From: Thermaurantimonas sp046299575
GTDB taxonomy: Bacteria > Bacteroidota > Bacteroidia > Flavobacteriales > Schleiferiaceae
DNA: 64,000 nucleotides
Reading direction: 5' to 3'
Assembly (NCBI RefSeq): GCF_046299575.1
Contig: NZ_JBKBHX010000001.1
Span: forward strand, 372,001-436,000
Shown here piece by piece: positions 45,933-55,272 of the stretch. The stretch's first letter is position 1. The number at the start of each line of letters is the position of its first letter. The notes under the pieces are model-generated. The model did no database searches. It was not told the origin of the DNA and worked only from the letters and a program-made list of their open reading frames with translations. The position numbers and the translations under genes were made by a program.

Positions 45933-46967
45933 TTGGAAAAGAGCTTATTGCAATTCACCCCAAAAGGCATATACTGTCCTGAGGGCGACTTCTACATCGA
46001 TCCTTGGTGGCCGGTTGATAAAGCCATTATCACTCACGCGCACAGCGACCATGCACGCCGAGGTATGACCAGCTACATCAGCACACCTATCACCGCTGCG
46101 CTGATGCGCGCGCGTATTTCTGCTGATATTAATGTACATCCCTTGGAATATGGAGAATCTATATTAATCAATGGTTTACGAGTAAGCCTACATCCTGCAG
46201 GGCACATACCAGGCAGTGCCCAGGTGCGAATCGAGAAAAATGGTTATGTAGCTGTAGCAAGTGGCGATTATAAAGTGCAGGCTGACGGCATCTCTACGCC
46301 TCTTGAGCCTATTCGATGTCATGAATTTGTAACGGAGAGTACTTTTGGTTTGCCAAGTTTTCGGTGGGCAGCTCAAGATGAAGTGCTTACTGACATTATA
46401 AAATGGTGGCAAGCCAATGCTGAGGTTGAAAAAAACAGTGTGCTTATTGCCTATGCTCTTGGAAAAGCACAGCGACTTATAAAACCCCTTTCAGAAAATG
46501 GCAGAATCATTGTTCACGGAGCGGTGTATTCAATGAACCAAGCCCTGAGTAACGCAGGTGTTCAGGTGCCGCTTGGTGAACGCATTTCGGAAGTCACCAA
46601 TAAAAAAGATTTTAAAGGCATGCTGGTAGTAGCACCGCCCTCTGCTATCGGCACTCCATGGTTAAAGAGATTTCAGCCCTATTCATTAGGTATTGCTTCG
46701 GGTTGGATGGCCATAAGAGGCATACGGCGACGAAGAGCAGCCGATGTAGGTTTTGTGCTTTCGGATCACGCTGATTGGTCCGGCCTTTTAAGTACCATAC
46801 AAGAAACCGGAGCGCATCGAATCTATGTCACACATGGCTACTCCGACATTTTCGCACGCTTCTTGTGCGAACAGGGCTACGATGCTCGCCAAGTAGAAAC
46901 ACGCTTTACGGGCGAAGCAGAAGAAATTGATTTACCCGTTATTCAGGAAGATACTCAAAGCGATTAA
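45933..46967 (+). CDS. Ligase-associated DNA exonuclease (MBL fold)
   Basis: A 344-residue metallo-beta-lactamase-fold nuclease. IITHAHSDHARRG is the HxHxDH metal motif, HPAGHIPGSAQ and SGDYKVQADG supply further ligands, and FVLSDHADWSGLL with THG are the beta-CASP-like C-terminal motifs. The sequence GIYCPEGDFYIDPWWPVDKA fits the ligase-associated exonuclease family (TIGR04122-type) usually found with an ATP-dependent ligase and an Lhr-like helicase. Those partners are not in this window. The start is TTG at 45933, since no suitable ATG exists. The 3' end overlaps the convergent gene by 29 bases. Confidence 0.85.
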   Translation: MEKSLLQFTPKGIYCPEGDFYIDPWWPVDKAIITHAHSDHARRGMTSYISTPITAALMRARISADINVHPLEYGESILINGLRVSLHPAGHIPGSAQVRIEKNGYVAVASGDYKVQADGISTPLEPIRCHEFVTESTFGLPSFRWAAQDEVLTDIIKWWQANAEVEKNSVLIAYALGKAQRLIKPLSENGRIIVHGAVYSMNQALSNAGVQVPLGERISEVTNKKDFKGMLVVAPPSAIGTPWLKRFQPYSLGIASGWMAIRGIRRRRAADVGFVLSDHADWSGLLSTIQETGAHRIYVTHGYSDIFARFLCEQGYDARQVETRFTGEAEEIDLPVIQEDTQSD

Positions 46968-47697
46968 CAGTAATGCTATATCGATCGTCAGCAGATCTTA
47001 ATATTGGTTCCTGACCTTTAAAAAGCCATAAATTAATATGAAGCTGAAAGTAATCGGGCTGATGAGTGATGTTTGAAAAGCGCTGAAATGCACGTGCTTG
47101 CTGAATTGCAGGAATTTTTCCTGAAAATTTTCTGTCTAGATAGTAAAATGCAACCTCACCTCGGCTCTTGTGTATGATGAAGGTATGCACGCGGCTTGTT
47201 TCTGACAGTTCAAATCGATGTACTTCAGGCTCTTCATTTACAGCGTAATGCGCAAATTGGGCATTTAGATTCGACACATCTCCCCAACGCGAAATTTCTA
47301 CGTCCGATTCATTGTAGTGATGATTGCGCTTTTCATTGTAAGTAAACATACCTGCTACCAGTTGGGGATGGAGATTGCGCACACTTCCCTCTAGTTCAAA
47401 GAGATAGAGCCCATTTCTTAACATTTGAGTAGTGTAGAGCTCTGCACAGCTCCAGGAATCAGATACAGGCATTACTGTCAGTTTTAAAGCATTCGATTTG
47501 GTAATTAAAACATTTTCAACACTTAGTCCGAAATAATTGGGCCCAGGTCCAGCCGGTTGCTCTTTTACTTTGACTTGCCATTCATACCCTGCCCAATTTA
47601 TCAAAAGACCTGATTGAAATTTTTTAACCAAAACCGGTTTAGCCCCCTGAGCCAACAGCAGCAAATAGATTGTTGCTATTGCGGCTCTGATACTCAT
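46939..47697 (-). CDS. Secreted GH16-like (concanavalin-type) protein
   Basis: A 252-residue protein with a short signal peptide (residues 1-19). YEWQVKVKE, YFGLSVENVLI, CAELYTTQMLRNGLYLFELE and YNESDVEISRWG follow the order of family 16 glycoside hydrolases, and ESDVE fits the catalytic ExDxE motif. It may cleave or bind a beta-glucan-type polysaccharide. The family is diverse and some members are inactive, so the substrate is open. It overlaps engB by four bases, an unusual partner for a secreted enzyme. Confidence 0.65.
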   Translation of the reverse strand: MSIRAAIATIYLLLLAQGAKPVLVKKFQSGLLINWAGYEWQVKVKEQPAGPGPNYFGLSVENVLITKSNALKLTVMPVSDSWSCAELYTTQMLRNGLYLFELEGSVRNLHPQLVAGMFTYNEKRNHHYNESDVEISRWGDVSNLNAQFAHYAVNEEPEVHRFELSETSRVHTFIIHKSRGEVAFYYLDRKFSGKIPAIQQARAFQRFSNITHQPDYFQLHINLWLFKGQEPILRSADDRYSITVNRFEYLPE

Positions 47698-48311
47698 TTC
47701 TGACTTTTATAAAGCTGGTTATATTGGGCAATCTGCGACAGTATTTCCTCACGCCCCCTACCGCTGACCGATGATGTAATTACCTGAGGAGGCATTGATT
47801 CCCAGAAGGCCAACATGGCTGTGCGGTATTGGATGAGGTTAGCCGTGAGCTCATTGTTGCTGAGTTTATCGGTTTTGGTAAAGACCATCGTAAATGGCAA
47901 GTTATTTATGGCCATCCACTCCATAAATTCAAGGTCGATCTTCTGCGGTTTTAATCTTGAATCGATCAAGACAAACGTATTGACCAACGATTCGCGCTTG
48001 AGCAGATACTCACGGACAAAGTCAGAAAATTTCTCCCTCATCGAAAACGATACCCTTGCATAGCCGTATCCAGGCAGATCGACAAGGTACCAGCTATCGT
48101 TAATAAGAAAGTGGTTGATTAAGCGTGTTTTTCCTGGAGTAGCAGAGGTTTTTGCCAGGTTCTTGCGCTGGCACAAGGTATTGATGAGCGATGATTTACC
48201 CACATTGCTGCGGCCAATGAAGGCATATTCGGGCTTATCCGGCTTGGGGAGTTGTTTGAGGCTTTCGCTGCTTTTTACAAATACAGCCGATGTGATTTTA
48301 GTGGTTTCCAT
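47694..48311 (-). CDS. engB: Ribosome biogenesis GTP-binding protein YihA/EngB/YsxC
   Basis: A 205-residue GTPase with G1 GRSNVGKSSLIN, the switch region ATPGKTRLINHF, G3 DLPGYGYA and G4 TKTDK. EngB is needed for 50S subunit assembly. It overlaps the alpha/beta hydrolase by 14 bases and the GH16-like gene by four bases. Confidence 0.96.
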   Translation of the reverse strand: METTKITSAVFVKSSESLKQLPKPDKPEYAFIGRSNVGKSSLINTLCQRKNLAKTSATPGKTRLINHFLINDSWYLVDLPGYGYARVSFSMREKFSDFVREYLLKRESLVNTFVLIDSRLKPQKIDLEFMEWMAINNLPFTMVFTKTDKLSNNELTANLIQYRTAMLAFWESMPPQVITSSVSGRGREEILSQIAQYNQLYKSQK

Positions 48312-49077
48312 CTTTTTTTACGACCTTCTGAAGCCAGCCGTCGAGTATTTTATTAAATTCGGCAGGGCGCTCCATCATAGCCGCGTGTCCGCACTCAGGA
48401 ATCCAATAGAGTTCGCTGTTTGGCAGGAGCTCGTGAAATTTACGGGCTACATCGGGCGGTGTTACCTGGTCGTTTTCGCCCCAAATAATACACACCGGCA
48501 GATGCATGTGCTCGAGGTCCTTAGCCATGTTGTGGCGGATAGCAGATTTGGAGATGGAAAGCGTTCTTAATACCTTATTTCTGTCATTAACGATGGCAAA
48601 GACCTCGTCGATGAGCTCTTTAGTGGCTACTTCTTTATTATAAAATACGTCACGAGTTTTGTTGGCCACGTATTCGTAATCGCCTCTTCGAGGAAAAGTA
48701 TCGCCCATAGCATTTTCATACAGGCCCGAACTACCGGTAAGTACTAATGAGTGCACGAGCTCTGGATGATTTTTAGTAATAATCAAACTGATGTGTCCGC
48801 CTAGTGAATTGCCGATTAAAGTAGCCGGTCCTATGCCAATTTTCTTGATAAACTTTATAACGTGCTCGGCTAAAGAAGTAACATTCGTTGAAATAAGCGG
48901 AAGTGAATAAAGAGGTAGTTTGGGTATTAAGACTCTATATCCTTTTTTGCTGAAATAATTAAAAACTTCATCAAAGTTACTCAGACCACCCATTAGTCCG
49001 TGAAGCAGCACGAGCGGGTGACCTTCGCCACCTTCAGCATATTCAAATTTACCTAGTGTCTTAAGTGCTACAGACAT
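48298..49077 (-). CDS. Alpha/beta hydrolase
   Basis: A 259-residue cytoplasmic hydrolase with oxyanion motif HGLMGG, nucleophile elbow GNSLGGH, acid Asp in IWGENDQVTP and catalytic His in CGHAAMMERP. The triad is complete. Such proteins hydrolyse esters or thioesters; the substrate is not evident. It is the first gene of a three-gene operon with engB and has an exact -7 element 26 bases upstream. Confidence 0.85.
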   Translation of the reverse strand: MSVALKTLGKFEYAEGGEGHPLVLLHGLMGGLSNFDEVFNYFSKKGYRVLIPKLPLYSLPLISTNVTSLAEHVIKFIKKIGIGPATLIGNSLGGHISLIITKNHPELVHSLVLTGSSGLYENAMGDTFPRRGDYEYVANKTRDVFYNKEVATKELIDEVFAIVNDRNKVLRTLSISKSAIRHNMAKDLEHMHLPVCIIWGENDQVTPPDVARKFHELLPNSELYWIPECGHAAMMERPAEFNKILDGWLQKVVKKDGNH

Positions 49078-49102
49078 TTTGAGCTATAAATTTTTAAGCC
49101 TG

Positions 49103-49110
49103 CAAAAATA
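49103..49110 (-). promoter_or_regulatory. -7 promoter element TATTTTTG for the hydrolase-engB operon
   Basis: Exact TAnnTTTG match on the minus strand, 26 bases before the hydrolase ATG. Confidence 0.6.
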
Positions 49111-49228
49111 GACGACTGTACATCAAAAAATGTAGTGCAAGTAATAAGCATTAATTAGAATAATTTTAAATAACATAATTCATCAATTTTTGTGATAAAT
49201 GTTAGAAAATTAAAAAATGGAAGGCTTT

Positions 49229-49236
49229 TAGCTTTG
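49229..49236 (+). promoter_or_regulatory. -7 promoter element TAGCTTTG for hemA
   Basis: Exact TAnnTTTG match, 16 bases before the hemA ATG. No TTG at the standard -33 distance; TTAG is closest. Confidence 0.6.
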
Positions 49237-49251
49237 CCGCGTTAAATATCA

Positions 49252-50469
49252 ATGAAACCTGATTGGAGCATGAAGTATCTGGCCGAAGAGAAGGAATGTC
49301 AGGGTTTAAACGATTTCTTTGTTTTTGGCATAAACTACAATAAAGCTTCTGCAGAGATAAGAGGGCAATATGCCATAGATGCAACAACGGCTGAAACAAT
49401 TTTAAGTGCCGGCTTTACCTTAGATGCTACAGACCTCATCATTCTAAGTACCTGTAACCGCACTGAGGTGTATGGACTTGGAAACATGGAGGCTGTTATT
49501 CAAAAAGTATCAGAAATAATCGGTCAGCCTGCTTATTCATTTGACAAATATGGATACAAGCTCAAGGCTAAAGCAGCAGTCTTTCACCTCTTTAAAGTAG
49601 CTGCAGGACTTGACTCACAAATTCTTGGCGACTTCGAAATCGCTGGTCAGCTGAAACAAGCCGCCAAATTTTCTAAAAAGTACGGTAGGCTCAGTAACCT
49701 GACCGAACGCCTTGTAAACTTCGCTTTGCAAGCGTCTAAGGAAGTCAAATCTAAAACTCAACTCTCAAAGGGTACCGTATCGGCATCCTATGCTGCAATT
49801 GAATTGATTCAAGAGATTTTCCCGCAGGCATATGGAATTAAGATATTGCTCATCGGGTTAGGGTCATTTGGGGAGAATGTAGGCAAAAACATTCGCCACT
49901 ACTTGCCAAATGCCCGACTTACGGTGGCTAATCGCACACTGATGAAGGCTGAAATGTTTGCACACCACCACCGCTGCTCATTCCTTTCTTTTGAAAAAGT
50001 GGCCAGCATCGTAAACGACTATGATGTGGTAATAAATACAGCCGCCATAGAGGCTCCTTTTATCAAACCCGAGCACGTGCAGAGAGATTGTATTGCCTTT
50101 CTCGACATGAGTGTGCCAGGTGGCATAGCACCTGAAGTGCAACAGCTCGGTTGCACGTATTACAACATAGATCACATTTCAGCTATACTCAATAAAACTC
50201 TTGAAGCCCGGCAAGCTGAAGTGCCAAAGGCCTTGGAAATCATCCAGTACCACATCAAAGAATTCGTAGAGTGGCACAAGGTGTATCTACAGCGTTGGTT
50301 GATTTACAGAGTAAAAGACCTTTTATACGAGTTGGATTGTGCTGAATCGACTGTGCCAAAAGAGAAAAAGGTGCAGAATGCACTTAATCATTTGGTAGTA
50401 AATATCAAAAAAGACCCTTACAAAGGGTGCCATGTACTCGGCGCCATCAATGAGTATTTGAAGAATTAA
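49252..50469 (+). CDS. hemA: Glutamyl-tRNA reductase
   Basis: A 405-residue protein with the N-terminal FGINYNKASAEIRGQYAI, catalytic Cys68 in STCNRTEVYG, the substrate region GLDSQILGDFEIAGQLKQA, and the NADPH domain motif LLIGLGSFGENVGKN. It makes glutamate-1-semialdehyde, the first committed step of C5 heme synthesis. Heme is needed by the cbb3 oxidase in this window. The gene is monocistronic here; an exact -7 element lies just upstream. Confidence 0.95.
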   Translation: MKPDWSMKYLAEEKECQGLNDFFVFGINYNKASAEIRGQYAIDATTAETILSAGFTLDATDLIILSTCNRTEVYGLGNMEAVIQKVSEIIGQPAYSFDKYGYKLKAKAAVFHLFKVAAGLDSQILGDFEIAGQLKQAAKFSKKYGRLSNLTERLVNFALQASKEVKSKTQLSKGTVSASYAAIELIQEIFPQAYGIKILLIGLGSFGENVGKNIRHYLPNARLTVANRTLMKAEMFAHHHRCSFLSFEKVASIVNDYDVVINTAAIEAPFIKPEHVQRDCIAFLDMSVPGGIAPEVQQLGCTYYNIDHISAILNKTLEARQAEVPKALEIIQYHIKEFVEWHKVYLQRWLIYRVKDLLYELDCAESTVPKEKKVQNALNHLVVNIKKDPYKGCHVLGAINEYLKN

Positions 50470-51142
50470 TCCGATTGTGATGCAAAAGGCTGGAGCGCAT
50501 TGTGAAGTACAGCTTCGGCTTGTTGTTTTTTGTTAAAAATCAATTGAGTTTTTACCCTCATTTAAATAAAGTATGACCTTCCCCCATCCTTTCCATTATA
50601 GGCTTTTTTTATAGTCACTCCCAATATTCGCTTCTAAACCCACTAGACTTAAAACAGAGTGTATTGTTCCCGCTGAAATTACAGATTGTTGCAGTGAAGG
50701 TTTCGGTTTGAGTTTTAGTCTATTTCTTATGTTTGTCAATACTTTCGGATCTCTACCTAAAGTGGACACAAAAAGGGGGAGAAAGTCCCTCTTTAAAACC
50801 GCCCCTTAGATTTAGAGAGGGAATCAGGGTGTAGTAAAAGTTTCCGTTAAGAAAAGGTTCTTTGCCGCATATTGCGTAAGGTAAAAAAACAGATATTCAA
50901 AAACGAAATCAGATAGGGGTTATTTCTTTAAAGCTCAGGCAAATGTGTTTCTTCAGCCCCCTTAAGTAGGTAAATCCGAACAACTGAGCAAAGCGAAGGA
51001 AGTGAGGGATACTCACAAAAAGAAAAAATATACACCAAAAACAGTGCGTTTGAGATTTTGTAAAAATGGATGGGCTGATGAATGGTTGAGTATTTCTTTG
51101 CGGGAGAATTTAATAGGAAGATAATCGAAAAAATATACTTGA
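50470..51142. other. Intergenic region, no gene recognised
   Basis: About 670 bases between hemA and pgi. No convincing ORF on either strand. Around 50775-50840 there is a CCCTCTTT/AGAGAGGG inverted pair with text resembling the dispersed intergenic repeats common in Bacteroidota genomes, but a second copy is not present in this window. Confidence 0.45.
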
Positions 51143-52798
51143 ATGAAAAATATTAATCCTACCACTACGCAAGCATGGAAAGCGCTTGAACAGCATGTGA
51201 AAGATGCTAAAAAGTGGCACCTTCGGAAACTCTTTGAGGAGGATGCGAAACGGTTTGAACGATTTAGCATTCGATGGAATGGCTGGTTGTTTGATTTTTC
51301 CAAAAATTTAATCACAGATACTACGTTAGGCCTACTTGAGCAGCTCTTCGAAGAAGTGGGATGGAAAGATGCCATAAATGCGCAATTCAGCGGAGAGCTG
51401 ATCAATCGCACGGAGAAACGGGCGGTATTTCACACAGCGCTCAGAAATCATTGGGGTGATCGGCCTTCGTTGACTGGTGGTAAGGACGTGCGGGCGGATG
51501 TACGGGCAGTGCTCGAACGTATGAAAACTTTTACCGAAGAGGTGCGCTCAGGCCAGTGGAAGGGTTTTTCGGGTTTGGAGATTACTGATGTGGTAAACAT
51601 TGGCATTGGCGGTTCTGACCTTGGGCCGCTTATGGTAACGGAGGCACTAAAGGCATACAGACATGAGCGCTTGCGTTTCCACTTTGTATCGAATGTCGAT
51701 GGGGCTCATATTTGGGAAACGATTAAAGAATTAAATGCCGAAACAACGCTTTTCATTATTGCTTCAAAGACTTTTACAACTCAGGAGACCATGGCCAATG
51801 CGCTGACTGCACGGCAATGGTTTTACAGCCAAGGTGGCACGCCTGCCGATGTGGCCAAGCACTTCGTAGCTGTATCGACCAATGCCAAGAAGGTGGCAGA
51901 GTTTGGCATCGATACATCAAACATGTTTGAATTCTGGGATTGGGTGGGTGGTCGCTTTTCTGTATGGAGTGCTATAGGCCTGCCCGTGATGATGAGCATT
52001 GGTTACGAAGGTTTTATGGATTTTTTACACGGAGCATGGCTAATGGATGAACACCTGCTACAAGCCCCGTTTCGCGAAAACATTCCGGCGCTGATGGCTG
52101 CCATAGGTATTTGGTATGTGAACTTTTTAGGAGCCGAAACCGAAGCTATACTGCCATACGACCAATATTTATATCGACTGCCGGCCTACTTTCAGCAAGG
52201 AAATATGGAAAGCAACGGCAAATCGGTTGACAGAAACGGACAGCGCGTCACCTACCACACAGGGCCCATCATCTGGGGAGAGCCCGGCACCAATGGTCAG
52301 CACGCCTTCTATCAGCTCATACATCAGGGTACGAGATTGATTCCCTGCGATTTTCTTGCAAGCATCCAACCTCTGGCTCCCTTTCCCGACCATCACTTGA
52401 AATTGCTTTCCAACTTCTTTGCTCAGACGGAAGCACTTATGAAGGGCAAGACTAAAGAGGAAGCTCTCGAAGAATTGATAAAAGATGGTATGCCAAAAGA
52501 AGAAGCTGAGCAACTCGCACCTTATAAAGTGTTTGAAGGAAATAAACCGACCACAAGTATTTTGTATCCCAGGCTGACTCCAAGAGCGTTAGGCAGCCTG
52601 ATAGCTGTTTACGAGCATAAAATCTTCTTGCAAGGGGTGGTGTGGAACATTTACTCTTACGACCAATGGGGAGTAGAGCTTGGCAAACAACTAGCCAGTA
52701 AAATTTTGCCTGAACTTGAAACCGGAAAAATCACGCAACCGCACGATAGTTCAACGCTTGGACTCATACATTTTTATCTGTCACACCGAAAAAGCTAA
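51143..52798 (+). CDS. pgi: Glucose-6-phosphate isomerase
   Basis: A 551-residue enzyme of the large bacterial type. Family blocks are clear: VNIGIGGSDLGPLMVTEALK, FIIASKTFTTQETMANA, DWVGGRFSVWSAIGLPVMMS, GNMESNGKSVDRNG and FYQLIHQGTRLIPCDFLAS. It interconverts glucose-6- and fructose-6-phosphate and complements fbp in gluconeogenesis. No clear promoter was found before it. Confidence 0.97.
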   Translation: MKNINPTTTQAWKALEQHVKDAKKWHLRKLFEEDAKRFERFSIRWNGWLFDFSKNLITDTTLGLLEQLFEEVGWKDAINAQFSGELINRTEKRAVFHTALRNHWGDRPSLTGGKDVRADVRAVLERMKTFTEEVRSGQWKGFSGLEITDVVNIGIGGSDLGPLMVTEALKAYRHERLRFHFVSNVDGAHIWETIKELNAETTLFIIASKTFTTQETMANALTARQWFYSQGGTPADVAKHFVAVSTNAKKVAEFGIDTSNMFEFWDWVGGRFSVWSAIGLPVMMSIGYEGFMDFLHGAWLMDEHLLQAPFRENIPALMAAIGIWYVNFLGAETEAILPYDQYLYRLPAYFQQGNMESNGKSVDRNGQRVTYHTGPIIWGEPGTNGQHAFYQLIHQGTRLIPCDFLASIQPLAPFPDHHLKLLSNFFAQTEALMKGKTKEEALEELIKDGMPKEEAEQLAPYKVFEGNKPTTSILYPRLTPRALGSLIAVYEHKIFLQGVVWNIYSYDQWGVELGKQLASKILPELETGKITQPHDSSTLGLIHFYLSHRKS

Positions 52799-52803
52799 AA
52801 TTT

Positions 52804-52837
52804 TTGGAAAAATCCAAAGCGAAATGTAGTAGGTTTG
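52804..52837 (+). promoter_or_regulatory. Promoter of the OmpH-like gene (TTG, 23-base spacer, TAGGTTTG)
   Basis: TTG at 52804-52806 and exact TAGGTTTG at 52830-52837. It begins six bases after the pgi stop and supports the ATG at 52862. Confidence 0.6.
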
Positions 52838-52861
52838 CGCCCCACCGAAAAATTGGAAACG

Positions 52862-53485
52862 ATGGACAACGTGTTTAAAGGAATCAGCGTCCTTGCTCTG
52901 GCAGGCGTTATACTGCTCTTTGCGCTCAGAGGTAACCAATCAGCAGCGAAAACTTCAGAAAAAACCGATAACTCAGGTGCCATTCTTCAGAAAGATGGAG
53001 ATGGTACAACGAGCAGTGGGCTGAAAATTGCCTACGTACGCATGGATTCACTTGTAGCCAACTACGAACACCACAAAGAGCTGAAAAAGCAACTCGAACA
53101 GAAGTACAAATCGATGGAAGCCGATATGGCCCGTCGCACCAAAATATTCGAAGAAAACTACCGAGAGCTGGAAAAAGAAGCTAAAAATCTGAGCCCAAGA
53201 GAATTGCAGGCTGCTGAGGCCGAACTGATGGCTAAACAGCAAGAGCTGGTGCGCTATCGCGATAGCCGCGCTCAAGAACTGCTGGCTGAAGAGGCTAAGT
53301 TGAATGCCATAATTAAGAAAGACTTAGACGAAGTAATTGACGATTTAGCCAAAGAATTCGGCCTCGACCTGGTGTTCACCTACGATGCAGCTGGCACCAT
53401 TTTGTACGGAAAAGCCGATTATGACATTACAGCTGAAGTTGTGAAAAGGTTAAATGATCGTTACGCTGCCAGCCGTAAAAAGTAG
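52862..53485 (+). CDS. OmpH/Skp family periplasmic chaperone-like protein
   Basis: A 207-residue protein with an N-terminal membrane anchor (ISVLALAGVILLFAL) and then KIAYVRMDSLVANYEHHKEL, the start of the OmpH domain, followed by a long coiled coil and a C-terminal beta segment (LDLVFTYDAAGTILYGKADY). Skp/OmpH proteins hold unfolded outer-membrane proteins in the periplasm; here the anchor seems uncleaved. ATG at 52862 is preferred since an upstream TTG at 52835 lies in the -7 element. Confidence 0.85.
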   Translation: MDNVFKGISVLALAGVILLFALRGNQSAAKTSEKTDNSGAILQKDGDGTTSSGLKIAYVRMDSLVANYEHHKELKKQLEQKYKSMEADMARRTKIFEENYRELEKEAKNLSPRELQAAEAELMAKQQELVRYRDSRAQELLAEEAKLNAIIKKDLDEVIDDLAKEFGLDLVFTYDAAGTILYGKADYDITAEVVKRLNDRYAASRKK

Positions 53486-53490
53486 TTTTA

Positions 53491-53498
53491 TACCTTTG
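53491..53498 (+). promoter_or_regulatory. -7 promoter element TACCTTTG
   Basis: Exact TAnnTTTG match, 22 bases before the small lipoprotein ATG and just after the OmpH-like stop. Confidence 0.6.
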
Positions 53499-53519
53499 CA
53501 ATACGCAAGTCGAATCTAA

Positions 53520-53927
53520 ATGAGGAGGGTCAGTTACGTACTCTTGGGAGCACTGCTGATTGCAACTGTGTACAGTTGCGAACCTGACGATTTTAACGTA
53601 AACGATCCTCGACTCAACTACGTCGGCACCTGGGATGTAACTGAAAAGACTGGAGACTTTGCTCCGCAATCGTACACCGTTTCAATCGACCTTGGCGAAT
53701 TGGCTTCAAACCTCACTATTAGAGGATTGTATGCACAAGGACCTACATTCATAACCACTGCTATAGCCAATGGCCGAAATCTGGAAATACCCGTTCAAAC
53801 GCGTACCGGCCTGACCATAAGCGGCAGCGGCACTGCCAATGCAGATTATACAATGATTAATCTTCAGTTTAGTGTAAACGACGGAAGCTCAATAGACAAC
53901 GTGACCGCTGAACTGAAGAAACGCTAG
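53520..53927 (+). CDS. Small lipoprotein, lipocalin-like, function unknown
   Basis: A 135-residue protein with lipoprotein signal LLGALLIATVYSC (Cys at residue 20). The mature part, YVGTWDVTEKTGDFAPQSYT onward, alternates beta-strand-like residues and begins with the GTW motif seen in small lipocalin-like Bacteroidota proteins. Function unknown. It has its own -7 element and is followed by a two-hairpin terminator. Confidence 0.7.
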   Translation: MRRVSYVLLGALLIATVYSCEPDDFNVNDPRLNYVGTWDVTEKTGDFAPQSYTVSIDLGELASNLTIRGLYAQGPTFITTAIANGRNLEIPVQTRTGLTISGSGTANADYTMINLQFSVNDGSSIDNVTAELKKR

Positions 53928-53928
53928 A

Positions 53929-53987
53929 GCCCCGACGAAGAACGGGGCAAAAGCCGGACATTCCTGATGGGAATTTCCGGCTTTTTT
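53929..53987 (+). terminator. Tandem hairpin terminator
   Basis: First hairpin GCCCCG/CGGGGC (53929-53948), then AAAAGCCGGA/TCCGGCTTTT with an inner ATTCC/GGAAT stem (53949-53985) and a T run. It ends the lipoprotein transcript before lysA. Confidence 0.85.
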
Positions 53988-54023
53988 ATTGTGTTTTCAT
54001 TAAATTAAATTAACTAACAGAAA

Positions 54024-55259
54024 ATGAGTAGATTAACTTTAGAATCGACCGCCACTGAACATCTTCTACAACTGGCTGAAAAATACGGTACGCCCGTATT
54101 TGTGTACGACACCGCTGTGATGGAGCAGCAATATCGCCGACTTACAAGGGCTTTTGAAGGGCAGCGCGTTAAGTTTAATTACGCATGCAAAGCTCTTTGC
54201 AATCCCAACGTCCTTCGGTTTTTCAAGTCGCTCGGCACAGGGCTCGACACTGTCTCGATCGAAGAGGTACAAATCGGACTTATGTCTGGATTTCAGCCTG
54301 AAGACATCCTTTTTACACCCAATTGCGTGGATTTAAACGAAATCATTCAGGCAGTACAATTAGGTGTAAAAGTAAATATTGACAATCTATCAATTCTCGA
54401 GCAATTTGGGAATCGCTACGGAAGCTCAGTACCTGTGTGTATACGCATCAATCCACACATACTGGCTGGCGGGCATCACAAGATTTCGACCGGACATATC
54501 GATTCAAAGTTTGGAATTTCTATTCACCAAAGCCGCCACTTGCAGCGCATTGTAAAACACTACGGAATTAAAGTGAACGGGCTACACATGCACACAGGTA
54601 GCGACATTTTAGATGTTGACGTCTTTCTGCGCGGAGCGCAGGTACTGCTCGATCTGGCCTTTGACTTTCCCGATTTGGAATACGTCGACTTTGGAAGCGG
54701 TTTTAAAGTTCCATACAAACCAGGTGAAAAGGGAACAAATGTGGAAGAACTTGGAGAGAAAATGGGTGAAATGTTTTCCGGATTCTGTAAGAATTATGGG
54801 CGTGAACTATCTCTCGTATTTGAGCCTGGCAAATGGCTGGTGAGTGAAGCAGGGTACTTTTTAGTGCGGGTTAATGTGGTAAAACAAACCACGGCTACTG
54901 TATTTGCCGGGGTGAATTCAGGTTTCAATCACTTTATTCGGCCTATGCTTTACGATGCATATCACCACATCCTGAACCTGAGCAATCCTAATGGAATAGA
55001 ACGCATCTACACAGTAGTGGGGTATATCTGCGAAACTGATACTTTTGCCTGGGATAGACCCTTACCCGAAGTACGCGAAGGGGATATTCTTTGCTTTTTA
55101 AATGCCGGGGCTTATCTCTACAGCATGTCGAGCAATTACAATGCTCGGTTAAGACCTGCTGAAGTTCTCCTGCACCATGGCCAGGATTACCTCATCAGCC
55201 GGCGACAAACCCTGGATGATCTACTGGCGGCAGTAGTGATAAGCGATGTGGAATTTTGA
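54024..55259 (+). CDS. lysA: Diaminopimelate decarboxylase
   Basis: A 411-residue fold type III PLP enzyme. PLP lysine is Lys56 in NYACKALCNP; HIDSKFGI, GLHMHTGSDI, EPGKWLVSEAG (phosphate and substrate region) and the catalytic Cys in GYICETDTFA are all visible. It converts meso-diaminopimelate to lysine, the last step of the pathway that includes dapD at base 1 and lysC just downstream. Arrangement lysA-GNAT-lysC reads as one operon. Confidence 0.95.
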   Translation: MSRLTLESTATEHLLQLAEKYGTPVFVYDTAVMEQQYRRLTRAFEGQRVKFNYACKALCNPNVLRFFKSLGTGLDTVSIEEVQIGLMSGFQPEDILFTPNCVDLNEIIQAVQLGVKVNIDNLSILEQFGNRYGSSVPVCIRINPHILAGGHHKISTGHIDSKFGISIHQSRHLQRIVKHYGIKVNGLHMHTGSDILDVDVFLRGAQVLLDLAFDFPDLEYVDFGSGFKVPYKPGEKGTNVEELGEKMGEMFSGFCKNYGRELSLVFEPGKWLVSEAGYFLVRVNVVKQTTATVFAGVNSGFNHFIRPMLYDAYHHILNLSNPNGIERIYTVVGYICETDTFAWDRPLPEVREGDILCFLNAGAYLYSMSSNYNARLRPAEVLLHHGQDYLISRRQTLDDLLAAVVISDVEF

Positions 55260-55272
55260 AGCGAAAATTAAA

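Noticed and set aside
51013..51411. A 132-codon minus-strand frame over the start of pgi
   Set aside because: It overlaps the well-conserved pgi N-terminus and its protein has no recognisable features.
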